DNA of 64,000 nt from Euryarchaeota archaeon UBA557 (GTDB lineage: Archaea > Thermoplasmatota > Poseidoniia > Poseidoniales > Thalassarchaeaceae): positions 16,590-80,589 of the forward strand of contig DARI01000005.1 of NCBI GenBank assembly GCA_002503285.1, in the 5' to 3' direction. Of this stretch, positions 53,012 through 62,215 are shown one piece after another. The notes below the pieces were generated by a model. The model was not told where the DNA came from. It saw only the letters and a list, made by a program, of their open reading frames with translations, and searched no databases. The first letter of the stretch is position 1, and every line of letters starts with the position of its first letter. A program made the translations under genes and the position numbers.

Positions 53012-56000
53012 CTATTCTGGACCTCGTAAACGATTTCTGGGTTGAAATCTATTAGAACTATTCTGAGAAGCAAGGATTTTCTTTATTTTCATTGCCCTTA
53101 ATTCAAGTTGGCCGAGTTGTGAATATATTTTATTATATGATTTATCAAGATATCGAAGAACTATGTGAATAAGTAATGGAGATACTACAACAAATATTAT
53201 CAAACCAAGTAATCCAGTGTTACTACTATCTATAGTTAAATTAGGATTTAAAATCATTATTAGTAATAGGATCAGTGGCGAACATGATATAATTGCTCTT
53301 AATTCTTTAATAGTTTTCTTTATTTGGATGTCATGATTTGAAATTGTTGCTCTAGCGCCAGTAAGTGATTTCTTCCTATCATTATATATTGCTTGTACTT
53401 CTGATGAGCTAGTCCATGCAATTTTTATAGAACCAAGAATGGCTAGAACTGCACAAATTAAAGGTAGAAGGTAAAAAAGATTAGTTAATGCTAGTGCACC
53501 TAATCCTGCAGAAAACATATAAGAAGACAAATGCACATATGAAGGAGTGAAATCTTTCACCCCATTCCTGTAGAAGTATAAACTCCCTAGTAGTAATATT
53601 ATTGATATAAAAATTGAAATAGATATGCCGATTTCATTTGATCCTACTTTTAATTTATATGAAGGAGGGGCCCAAGAATCTATTGTTAAATCCTCTGATC
53701 TTAAATCGTTATCAATATGATTACCTTTTACTTCTACAGCTGTACCAGTTAATTCTGCAGTACATTTTAGTGTCTCCGATGTAGACCACCATGGTATAGA
53801 TTTAGCACTTATTTGCCAAGTTGAATTAAATGATTGTTGAGATGGAAGGACTGGTATTACCTGTGTTCCTGAGTTAAAGGAATCTAAATATTTACCATTA
53901 CAAGATACTTGAACTTCGGCACCAAGTGGCATGATTGCATCGCCGGCATTCATAACTTGAACTATCAAGATTGAAGAAGTTCCTTCAATTATTGCACCAT
54001 CGATAAAATATATATCTTTTATCTTTGGATCAGAGGTAGTAGTAGTAACTATGTCTACAGTAAAATCTGTCCAATAATCTTCATTATTGGGTTCGTTTGA
54101 ATTCTTTAGTCTGAATGTTATTGACCACCCATCCCCAGGTGCTAATTCTTCCGTCGGAGGGATTATGAATACTAAATCAAATTTGGATCCTATATCATAA
54201 GGCTTTACTAATTCAGAATCTACACTAAAATCTACTGTTGAAAGAAGAATTGTGTCTTCAACATAAAAATTCCAAGTTGAATCTGGATACGCTGAACCAT
54301 CAATATGACGTTGAATTTCTAAGGCCGTTAAACTGTAATCAACAGGTGTTTCATCTGTTGATCCCAAATAAGGAACATGCATCCAAGGTATTCTATAAAT
54401 CCGACATCTTTCAGTAATGGATGTATCAACTGTATTTGCGCAGGGAAGTAGTCCCTCTCCTTGTCCAGATGATCCTGGATCAACAATAACATCAGTATCT
54501 GTTTGGATTCTGACTATTTCAACTAGTGTACTGTAAGCTTGGGTTTCTTCAGAATCATCTGAAGAGGAAAAAATAATATCAAAAAATCCTGATTCCCCAA
54601 CATAATGGTCTGCTGCATTTGGCGTTATTTCCATAGATATAGAGTATGTTTCTGCAATTGGAATAATGAATGAAGTAGATGGTAGATTAGGGAACGATAC
54701 CTTCCATCTATCAGGATCGGATACTGCAAGATTATAGTTAACATTTACTGAAGCTGGTGCATTACCTGAATTTTCAACTGTATATTCAAAAGACCTGGTT
54801 TGCCCTGGAATAAGCATCATATTTTCAAAAGATGCAACTATATCTAATTCAAAATATGGTTCTATAGTTACTACAAGAGTTGTAGATCCAAGTATTAGAT
54901 AATCGCCATTAAATTGAGTGAAATCATATGAAAATATTTGAATTGGGATAGTATAAGTTGCTCCTGCTTCTAACATTACGTTTGGACCAATATTGGGTAA
55001 ACTAATATTCATAATTATATCAATGCCATTATCTGAGCCGGGAGATATTGTTAGATTTTCCAATGTATTAAATGCCCAGATACCCGATGTAGAGGTTTCT
55101 GGTAAAAAAGGATTAAATGAGACGTTTGTTTCTAATAAGTTTCCCAAATTAATTAAATTGAAAGATGTTTGAATTTCTGTACCTGGTTGAGCAAAGAATG
55201 TAGTACTTCCTTGGAGAGTAAGAGCATGATCAGGATTAACAGTTACTGACATTGTTTTTCTATCTAATTCAGAATCATTATTTATTAATATCAAATCAAA
55301 TGACCTAGATTCGTCGGCTCTTGCATCATTGGATGTTTTAGAATATACTCTAATTATTGCAGTATTTCCTGAGTTTACAATCATACTTTTTTCAGTTTCA
55401 ATTTCTGTGTCATATTCAGAGAAAGAAACCTGTAGATAATTATCATCTGAATTTTCAAGTTTTAAATCAAAAGTTTGGTTTGAATTTCCTGTATTATTTA
55501 ACTCAAACATTATAGTTGATGTACCTAATCTATCCAATATTGCTACTGAAGATCCAGAGTTTAATTCAGCACTTATAAGTTCATCTAATTTGAATTCTGC
55601 TGCAGCATAAGCTAGATAATTTTCAGGATTATCAATTGAAGTCACATATATCCAGATTGCATGAATTTTATCTGCACGTGCAGTTGCTGGCGGCACGGCA
55701 GTAACAGTGAAATCTTTGGAAAAGGTAGAAGAGGGGCTTTGAAACGAGTCTAATCTTGATTTAATAGTTCCAGGATTAGTGACCGTTATAGTCCATCCCG
55801 GCTCACCAATATAACTTACATTAAATGTATTAGGAGAATTTCCCATATTAGTCAAAGTCATTTCGGCTGTAATAGACGTTCCAGGAGAACCTGTTCCTCT
55901 AGATTTTAATACTAACTCTGCATCTTCTAGCTCCATTACATCAAACTTAAATGTAGTTTCGTTGACAGAAGTTAATGGTGTATTTCCATTAAAATCTGAA

Positions 56001-57943
56001 ACAGAAAATATTGTTGAAGCATTGATGTCAATTTTATATTCGCCTGCTGCAGGATATGGGAAGTTTGTATTAAATGTGGATGATATTGCTATTTGACCAT
56101 ACCCTGTTTCTCCAATATTTAGTTCTAGTTGTTGAGGCGTGATACCAACATTCCACCTCATGTACTCAAATGGAGTAGCCCCCGTCACAGCAGGCGTAAA
56201 AGTTTCAATATAGTCTAAACTTACAACTGCACTTCCTTGACCTGTAGCATCGAGGTTATGTTTAGCCTGAATTTGGAAATCGACAATTCTGATTACTGAG
56301 GCCCCTAATACTTCTTCTTCGTCAACATCTTCGACGCAAAACCATTCAGTTTGTCCTTCATCATAGCAGCGCTCTGTATCTTCTATCTCAAAATCGATTA
56401 TCACAATTGGTAAAACTGTAATATAGGTTGTTGCTATTATACTTATACCTCCAGATAGAGGTGTGGCCTGGACTCTGAGATGCAATAATATATCTGCGTC
56501 TATTTTCCAAGAAGATAAGATTGGCATTTCTAATTCTGGAAGAGTTATTGTAACGGGAATGGTTATGTTTTCACCCGGAAGTAATAAATTAGTTAGTTCA
56601 ACGGGAGAATCGATTGACCAATACGGAGTTGCTTCCAACATACCTACACTGATATCATATTGAGATGGTGCTGTACCGGTATTGTTTAGTACATAATCAA
56701 TTGTAACACTATTAGCAATTCCTGGTGCAATGTCAACATAGTTATCACCTTTAGGATTGCCACTAGATTGTATCATAGTACCCTCATATAATTCTCCAGC
56801 CATCACAACGGCGCTACTTGTCAAATCATATTGATTTCCGATACTGTGAACGATAATGGTTATTCTATCGGATGCTGATATAGCAGCATTCGCTGGGACA
56901 GTTACTGAAATTTGTATGATACTAGCAGCCCCTGCTACCAATACCAAAGGATCAGATACAGAATAAATTTCTGGAGCGGCATTAGCCCAACCAGATAAGT
57001 TGGATTGAGTTACGGTAAAGGAATCAGTTTGATTTCCGGAATTTTGTAATAAAAAGGAAAGTGAAGTACTCTGACCTGGATCAATATTTCTATTAATTGG
57101 CGTAGATAGTATTGCCCTTAGTGAAGTAAACTCAACTTGTACTGAAGATATTGTTATCGTATCTGTATTCCCATTTGCACCCACTACTTCAACAAATCCA
57201 GATAATATATATTCGCCTTCTAAAGCCGTTCCATCAAACGTGATATCAATATCTGTTATTGGCGCAGGATTGGATAAACTACCGACTGAGGGTTGTACTG
57301 TTGTTGAAGAAATAGGAATAGGGTCTCCGCCAAGTGTAGATGTCAAAGATAAAAGTGCTGTGACGTCCACAGGCAATGTACCTGTATTGGCGACTGAAAT
57401 AGTTCCTGACCAAGTGGCCCTTACTAGAGGATTTTCACCAGTAGGAAGCGTTGTGGTCAAAATTGAAGCATCTTCTATATCGTAAATATTTATATTGGAT
57501 AGTATGTAATTATTGTTTGATGGATCAGAGTCAGATTCATCAGAATTGATAACCCACGATGCTATTAGGGATACGCCAGATGTATACTCAGTTGAATCCC
57601 AATATAATAAATGATTTTCTTGCTGACCTGCTAGAATATTGATGCTGCGATCGTCAACTTCTGTCACACTTGATCCATCATTAACTGAAAGATATAGTGT
57701 TCCATTCGCATCCGAACCTCCATAATTGAATATTGATATTCTTACTATGTGCACCATAGGTGATACTATTGGTATTCCTGAAATCATAACTGAGGGCGTA
57801 GTAATGTCCAGACCTGAGACTGATACATCTGCATCAGATGCACCAGATAAAAGTTTATTTTCATTATTTAATTTTATTTCTGGAGAATATGGTAAAGTTG
57901 AAAATACCATTATTGCAATCAATAAAATTGCAATTCTTTTCAT
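53012..57943 (-). CDS. Giant exported repeat protein (CARDB/NEW3-like) with C-terminal membrane anchor
   Basis: A 1643-residue surface protein. It has a signal peptide (MKRIAILLIAIMVFSTLPYS), then a long series of beta-sandwich repeats marked by NSGNQTDSF, NTGTAPSQYDI, NMGNSPNTFNV, NTGNSNQTFDL, NLGNLLETNV and NSGNAPASVNV. This N-x-G-N-x pattern is that of CARDB or NEW3-type domains in archaeal surface proteins. It has a Cys pair near RCYDEGQTEWFCV and another near LPCANTVDTSITERC. From about 1455 onward there are several spans (two pairs) with a cytoplasmic Lys/Arg-rich region between, and a basic C-terminus. GGAGTG precedes ATG 57943 and a TATA-like AATATATT lies near 57975. Possible role as outer-surface scaffold for the nearby archaellum is inference. 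Confidence 0.7.
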   Translation of the reverse strand: MKRIAILLIAIMVFSTLPYSPEIKLNNENKLLSGASDADVSVSGLDITTPSVMISGIPIVSPMVHIVRISIFNYGGSDANGTLYLSVNDGSSVTEVDDRSINILAGQQENHLLYWDSTEYTSGVSLIASWVINSDESDSDPSNNNYILSNINIYDIEDASILTTTLPTGENPLVRATWSGTISVANTGTLPVDVTALLSLTSTLGGDPIPISSTTVQPSVGSLSNPAPITDIDITFDGTALEGEYILSGFVEVVGANGNTDTITISSVQVEFTSLRAILSTPINRNIDPGQSTSLSFLLQNSGNQTDSFTVTQSNLSGWANAAPEIYSVSDPLVLVAGAASIIQISVTVPANAAISASDRITIIVHSIGNQYDLTSSAVVMAGELYEGTMIQSSGNPKGDNYVDIAPGIANSVTIDYVLNNTGTAPSQYDISVGMLEATPYWSIDSPVELTNLLLPGENITIPVTITLPELEMPILSSWKIDADILLHLRVQATPLSGGISIIATTYITVLPIVIIDFEIEDTERCYDEGQTEWFCVEDVDEEEVLGASVIRIVDFQIQAKHNLDATGQGSAVVSLDYIETFTPAVTGATPFEYMRWNVGITPQQLELNIGETGYGQIAISSTFNTNFPYPAAGEYKIDINASTIFSVSDFNGNTPLTSVNETTFKFDVMELEDAELVLKSRGTGSPGTSITAEMTLTNMGNSPNTFNVSYIGEPGWTITVTNPGTIKSRLDSFQSPSSTFSKDFTVTAVPPATARADKIHAIWIYVTSIDNPENYLAYAAAEFKLDELISAELNSGSSVAILDRLGTSTIMFELNNTGNSNQTFDLKLENSDDNYLQVSFSEYDTEIETEKSMIVNSGNTAIIRVYSKTSNDARADESRSFDLILINNDSELDRKTMSVTVNPDHALTLQGSTTFFAQPGTEIQTSFNLINLGNLLETNVSFNPFLPETSTSGIWAFNTLENLTISPGSDNGIDIIMNISLPNIGPNVMLEAGATYTIPIQIFSYDFTQFNGDYLILGSTTLVVTIEPYFELDIVASFENMMLIPGQTRSFEYTVENSGNAPASVNVNYNLAVSDPDRWKVSFPNLPSTSFIIPIAETYSISMEITPNAADHYVGESGFFDIIFSSSDDSEETQAYSTLVEIVRIQTDTDVIVDPGSSGQGEGLLPCANTVDTSITERCRIYRIPWMHVPYLGSTDETPVDYSLTALEIQRHIDGSAYPDSTWNFYVEDTILLSTVDFSVDSELVKPYDIGSKFDLVFIIPPTEELAPGDGWSITFRLKNSNEPNNEDYWTDFTVDIVTTTTSDPKIKDIYFIDGAIIEGTSSILIVQVMNAGDAIMPLGAEVQVSCNGKYLDSFNSGTQVIPVLPSQQSFNSTWQISAKSIPWWSTSETLKCTAELTGTAVEVKGNHIDNDLRSEDLTIDSWAPPSYKLKVGSNEIGISISIFISIILLLGSLYFYRNGVKDFTPSYVHLSSYMFSAGLGALALTNLFYLLPLICAVLAILGSIKIAWTSSSEVQAIYNDRKKSLTGARATISNHDIQIKKTIKELRAIISCSPLILLLIMILNPNLTIDSSNTGLLGLIIFVVVSPLLIHIVLRYLDKSYNKIYSQLGQLELRAMKIKKILASQNSSNRFQPRNRLRGPE

Positions 57944-58101
57944 TTATTTCACTCCAAGTAAATCTCAAAAATATATTACTATCAACTGGCTAAACGCAAT
58001 CCGCCCGTATATGTAGGAGCATCGGCTGGGATATGAAACACTCGGTGATAAAATCTATTTGAGACATCTAATGCGGTTAATTTGACCGATGTTATGAAAA
58101 G

Positions 58102-59289
58102 ATGTTGCACAAGTTCACACATATGGACTTAGCCGCGCTTGTAATCCTTGCGGCAATTTCAGGACTATGTTTTCAAGGATTATATAGATTAGTATTTGGT
58201 TCAAGAAGGAGAGTAATTTTACCACCTACAGAAGCTAATCTCCCTGAATATGAAACGGAAACATTGAGAGTTCGCAGAGAAAGAAGTAGTGGAAGAAGAG
58301 CCGATAGATCAAATGTTTCGATTCCTTCTCAGGGCTTAGGAGAAGGAAAAGAGATTTTAGGAAAAGGCATAAATGAAGCCGTTGTAAATGATGCGGGTAT
58401 ATCTGCGTTCAATGATAGATTGAAAAGAGAAGGTGCAAAAAGAGGAGCGGTCCAGGTCAGTTTGTTATGGAATAACTGGAATGATTTGGATTTACACCTA
58501 ATAACTCCATCTGGTGAACATATATTCCATGATAACAGAAAATCTGCATGTGGAGGAGAGTTAGATTTAGATATGAATTTTAAACCAACTTCAAAAACAC
58601 CTTTAGAGAACATAGTTTGGACTAAAACTCCACCTCCAGGAACTTACAGAGTTGGAGTAAGGCATTATAAAGTTCAACACAAGAATATGATATTAGCAAA
58701 AATACCCCTTATATCAAAGTTTATTCTAAAGAATGAAACTGAGTTTAAAGTTAGCGTCACGGTTGGAGACAGTCAGCGAGTTTACGAAGGAATTATTGAA
58801 CATCATAAAGTAGGTAGTGAGTTGTTGTTTGTTGCCAAATTTGCTATAGCCGAAACTAAAGCTGGTGATTTAAAACCAAAAGAAATTATATTAAAACCCA
58901 CAAACGATGATGTAAGTAAGGACATAGTTAGTAATAAATCAGTAAGCGATTATGACTTGTCTGTTAAACTATCATGGGATGGAGGAAATGACTTAGGATT
59001 ATCAGTTGTTAGTCCTACTGGCAAGAAGATTTCTTTCTTAGATATTGGAAATAATGTTGATGGTGTATTTAATTTTGGAAAAGAGCAGGGGTTGCAATCG
59101 ATTAGTTGGGACCAAAAACCTGAAAGTGGAAAATATTCCATATTTGTTAATCAATATGAGATATCTGGAGAAAATAAAATAACAAAATTCAAAACATTTG
59201 TTACCAATAGTGGAGAGACTGAAGAATTCGAAGGCTCAATTAGTGAAGATGGAGAAAATATAGAAGTTGGTAGCTTTAACATCTCTTAA
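58102..59289 (+). CDS. Membrane-anchored protein with two YfaP/DUF2135-like domains
   Basis: A 395-residue protein with a single N-terminal span (about 9-30, LAALVILAAISGLCFQGLY), a basic, Arg-rich linker (about 35-95) and two related beta-domains. The first (about 112-245) has VSLLWNNWNDLDLHLITPSG and ELDLDMNF, then TPPPGTYRVGVRHYK. The second (about 285-390) has VKLSWDGGNDLGLSVVSPTG, then KPESGKYSIFVNQYE. The NDLDLHLxxPSG and GxYxVxVxxY pattern is that of YfaP/DUF2135 and related pre-peptidase-like domains. It is divergent from the giant surface gene with 158 bases between, so the two may share regulation. Confidence 0.68.
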   Translation: MLHKFTHMDLAALVILAAISGLCFQGLYRLVFGSRRRVILPPTEANLPEYETETLRVRRERSSGRRADRSNVSIPSQGLGEGKEILGKGINEAVVNDAGISAFNDRLKREGAKRGAVQVSLLWNNWNDLDLHLITPSGEHIFHDNRKSACGGELDLDMNFKPTSKTPLENIVWTKTPPPGTYRVGVRHYKVQHKNMILAKIPLISKFILKNETEFKVSVTVGDSQRVYEGIIEHHKVGSELLFVAKFAIAETKAGDLKPKEIILKPTNDDVSKDIVSNKSVSDYDLSVKLSWDGGNDLGLSVVSPTGKKISFLDIGNNVDGVFNFGKEQGLQSISWDQKPESGKYSIFVNQYEISGENKITKFKTFVTNSGETEEFEGSISEDGENIEVGSFNIS

Positions 59290-59295
59290 AGTGAT

Positions 59296-59317
59296 AATAT
59301 TAAAATATTTTAATATT
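59296..59317 (+). terminator. A/T inverted repeat between convergent genes
   Basis: AATATTAAAATATTTTAATATT is a self-complementary run followed by TTATTTTTAAT on the plus strand. It begins seven bases after the plus-strand stop and reaches the end of the MptE gene. It could end transcripts from both sides; the weak A/T stem lowers certainty. Confidence 0.35.
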
Positions 59318-60155
59318 TTATTTTTAATAAAGACAGGGCTTTTGCCATCCATTCTAACTTAAGTAATTTCAAATTTTTATTGGTGATTCCTGACCATTTT
59401 CCTACTATGTCAGTCCTAGTTCCTGCCATGACTATATTGTCATTTGGCACGCCTGCAGATCGAACAAAACAGGCTGCTCTATCGCCATCAGTAAAGCCTC
59501 CTATGTTGTACATACCATCAATTTTATTTGGAATTTGATGGGTTAAGACAATTTTTGTTTTATCATATGATTTATCTAATATCAAAAGTTTTTTCCATGA
59601 ATTTTGATTATCACCATGGGCATGTAAAATTATCGGTATACCCCGTATAAATGCTTGCTCAGTACCTTTGCCACCATCGGCATCGCTAACAACACAAACT
59701 AACTTTGACCAAGCCAGTTTTGATAGTGCATCAGGTAATGTTGAGAAAATTCCTACTGCGCCATCGGCTGCAACAAATAGATTATTAGAATTTATCATTT
59801 CTTTTATTTCTGAAGTTAATATAGCGGCCCCAATGATTACAATATTATTATTGTTACTTTTTAATTTTCTTATTACCCTAAGTAAAGTCCTATTACGCTC
59901 GATTCGTATCCAATATTTCTTATTAGAATTTTCAACATATTTTAATAAATTATTAGCACTATCTATATCATCCGAAAGTTCCCAATCAAAAAAATTTCTT
60001 ACATCGTCTTGTAATGTTAATAATTTTATATTTACAGGCTTAAATTCAATATTTAAATCTGATTCCATAGACATTCTTAGAATGTCGGCTTGGTGAGTAT
60101 TGAAGAACCTAGGGTAGTATAGGCCATTTATGCCAATGCCACTTGAGCCGCCCAA
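59310..60155 (-). CDS. mptE: 6-hydroxymethyl-7,8-dihydropterin pyrophosphokinase, archaeal MptE type
   Basis: Archaeal MptE-type (COG1634) enzyme that adds pyrophosphate to 6-hydroxymethyl-dihydropterin in folate or methanopterin synthesis, unrelated to bacterial FolK. Support: IVIIGAAILTSEI, FVAADGAVGIFSTLPDAL (the AADGA motif), VCVVSDADGGKGTEQAF and PIILHAHGDNQNSWKKL, then GGFTDGDRAACF; the order and spacing match the family. Length 281 is slightly above usual. The start is TTG 60155, whose 5' end overlaps divergent PriL by 26 bases; ATG 60074 (MSMESDLN) would remove the overlap but cut a conserved-looking start. Confidence 0.82.
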   Translation of the reverse strand: MGGSSGIGINGLYYPRFFNTHQADILRMSMESDLNIEFKPVNIKLLTLQDDVRNFFDWELSDDIDSANNLLKYVENSNKKYWIRIERNRTLLRVIRKLKSNNNNIVIIGAAILTSEIKEMINSNNLFVAADGAVGIFSTLPDALSKLAWSKLVCVVSDADGGKGTEQAFIRGIPIILHAHGDNQNSWKKLLILDKSYDKTKIVLTHQIPNKIDGMYNIGGFTDGDRAACFVRSAGVPNDNIVMAGTRTDIVGKWSGITNKNLKLLKLEWMAKALSLLKIKY

Positions 60156-61254
60156 GATAGGCGACGATATGCTATTGGCTAGATATGGATTTTTACCTCA
60201 AAGTACGCACTATGTTAGAGAATTACTATTAAAAAATGATATTACAATTGAACAGCTAATAAATGCTGCATGGCTTGAAGACATCAGATCACGTGGCAGA
60301 ATAAGACTAGTGGAAAGTATACTGCATAAAGGTGGAATAGATGCCGTAACAAATATTGATCTATCTACTGACATCGGTAAAATGACTGAGGCGTTATCTT
60401 TTTTACATGCTATGTTGGTGGTATGTGCGTCTTTTGATGAGAGGTTACTGGCTCGATGGATAGAAGGAGAATCAAGTAGGGCTGACCAACTCTTAGGAAT
60501 GGATAAGGAAAATTTTTTGATAGTTGCAAATTCTTATTTATCGGGGATAAGAGAGGAAGAAATTCCTGGCTCTGAAAGTATTTTTTGGATTCCAATGAGT
60601 GATTTCATAGAATTATGTCCGAGAATATCTGGGGATTATTGGAGATTAATTAATCGTCCAGTAAAGGATGGTTGGGTATCTATGACTGCTGGTGTTGGAG
60701 AAACTAGTAGACAACGTACTGCTAGATTAATAAAAGAACGAATAAGAGAAAACTTAATTGATATATGTAGCCAAAGAATGGAAAAAATGGATGATGAATT
60801 TGCAGCTCAATTTTCAGATTCAGTTGAAAGAATAATTGGCTTATTCTCTGAACAAGTTCATGCTGAAATGCCAATTAGTGCTGCTAAAAGAACTGAGTGG
60901 CCTCCTTGTTTTGAGTTAGCCGTTTCAGAATTAAATCAAGGCATAAATGTAAATCATACAGGTAGAGTATTTTTGGCAGCTATGTCTAGATCAATGGGCC
61001 ATTCTCAAGAAGAAACTTTATCATTTTTTTCAAATGCACCTGACTATAATGCTGATACAAGTTCTTATCAAATAAATCAGATATACGAAAGAGAATATAC
61101 TCCTCATGGGTGTTCAGCCCTAAAGACTGGGGCAAGGTGCCCAGTTCAAAGAGGTGATAATTCACTTTGTGATCAAGATTGGATGAGCCATCCACTAAAA
61201 TATCTACGTGCAAAGCAACGGCAAAGGCATAATGAAAATATCATAGAAAGTTAA
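60130..61254 (+). CDS. priL: DNA primase large subunit PriL
   Basis: Regulatory subunit of the archaeal/eukaryotic-type primase, which extends and controls the PriS catalytic subunit. The C-terminal domain binds a [4Fe-4S] cluster with four Cys: WPPCFELA (about 260), YTPHGCSAL (about 328), GARCPVQ (about 337) and SLCDQDW (about 347), plus SSYQINQIYEREYTPHGC in the usual order. The N-terminal helical domain is seen at YGFLPQSTHYVRELL. The frame starts at ATG 60130; ATG 60169 (MLLARYGF) would avoid overlap with mptE. Length 374 is normal. PriS is not in the window. Confidence 0.93.
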   Translation: MPMPLEPPKIGDDMLLARYGFLPQSTHYVRELLLKNDITIEQLINAAWLEDIRSRGRIRLVESILHKGGIDAVTNIDLSTDIGKMTEALSFLHAMLVVCASFDERLLARWIEGESSRADQLLGMDKENFLIVANSYLSGIREEEIPGSESIFWIPMSDFIELCPRISGDYWRLINRPVKDGWVSMTAGVGETSRQRTARLIKERIRENLIDICSQRMEKMDDEFAAQFSDSVERIIGLFSEQVHAEMPISAAKRTEWPPCFELAVSELNQGINVNHTGRVFLAAMSRSMGHSQEETLSFFSNAPDYNADTSSYQINQIYEREYTPHGCSALKTGARCPVQRGDNSLCDQDWMSHPLKYLRAKQRQRHNENIIES

Positions 61255-61291
61255 ATAAAAACTATGCCCCTATTTAATTTCACGGGATGAT

Positions 61292-62074
61292 ATGAAATTT
61301 GCAATAACCAAATCAATAGATCTGGAAAATGGTCAAGTTACTTGGTCGATAAATCCTGAATTATTGAGGATTTATTCTTACCTATTCTTTTGGATAATAG
61401 TTGGTACTGGTTGGTATTTCACAAAACATCATTCAGATGTCAATTTTCACGATAATATACTCATTGATACTTTTGGATCAAATAGTATTTGTATATTATT
61501 TGATCATCCTCCTGGGAATTATATTCTTCCATCTCTTTGGGCGTTGAATTATCTTTTTTTGACATCTTATTCCATATCTTGTTGGTTACGTGTTTATCAT
61601 GAAAAGGCTCTAAAGCATATTGAAAGTAATAGGTACAAATTTTATACTGCATGCACTTTAATAGAAATATTTTCATTTACCGTATTTAGTACAATATTTG
61701 CTATTAATCCCGAAGAAAGTGTTTTAATTCATACTTTACCTTTTACATTTTTAATTCTTGGATTATCAATTTTAAGTGCTAAAAATTATATTTATTATCC
61801 ATTTGTAACCGAATTGAGCAATAAAGAAAAAATTCAGTCAAAGATTCTGACTTCGATTCATATTTTTTCGAGTATTTTTAAAATAATATTTCAAATTCTT
61901 GCAGTGTTTCAAGTAAGTATTGTTTACTATGAGGGTATTTTGATGCTTAACGAAATATTAAGTGTAATTTGGTTATTTACTGCAGCAATAATTCCGATAT
62001 ATACCTCTTGGAGATTAAAAGATAGGGCGGGGAATTTAGAATTTACAATATCTCCACAATTAACATCATTTTAA
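61292..62074 (+). CDS. Integral membrane protein, unknown function
   Basis: A 260-residue protein with about seven hydrophobic segments (near 28-46, 77-98, 115-138, 145-163, 197-215, 220-240), a short cytoplasmic start and a charged end (RLKDRAGNLEF). Two Cys lie in SNSICILFDHPPG. It resembles no family I can name. It lies 37 bases after priL in the same direction but its AT-rich composition and membrane nature suggest a separate role. Confidence 0.55.
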   Translation: MKFAITKSIDLENGQVTWSINPELLRIYSYLFFWIIVGTGWYFTKHHSDVNFHDNILIDTFGSNSICILFDHPPGNYILPSLWALNYLFLTSYSISCWLRVYHEKALKHIESNRYKFYTACTLIEIFSFTVFSTIFAINPEESVLIHTLPFTFLILGLSILSAKNYIYYPFVTELSNKEKIQSKILTSIHIFSSIFKIIFQILAVFQVSIVYYEGILMLNEILSVIWLFTAAIIPIYTSWRLKDRAGNLEFTISPQLTSF

Positions 62075-62215
62075 TATGAATATTATTATATAATTCATTA
62101 TGTAAATAGATTAAATAAATTAAAACTCAATATTTACTCTAATTGAATTGAGCAAAATTACAAATTCTTCATAGGTAACTTCCATGTATAGCGTACTAAC
62201 TCGACGGGGATGCAT

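Noticed and set aside
53012..57943. Adhesin or autotransporter-like label for the giant protein
   Set aside because: Repeats are generic CARDB/NEW3-type beta domains; no adhesion or transport motif is seen, so no specific function is claimed.
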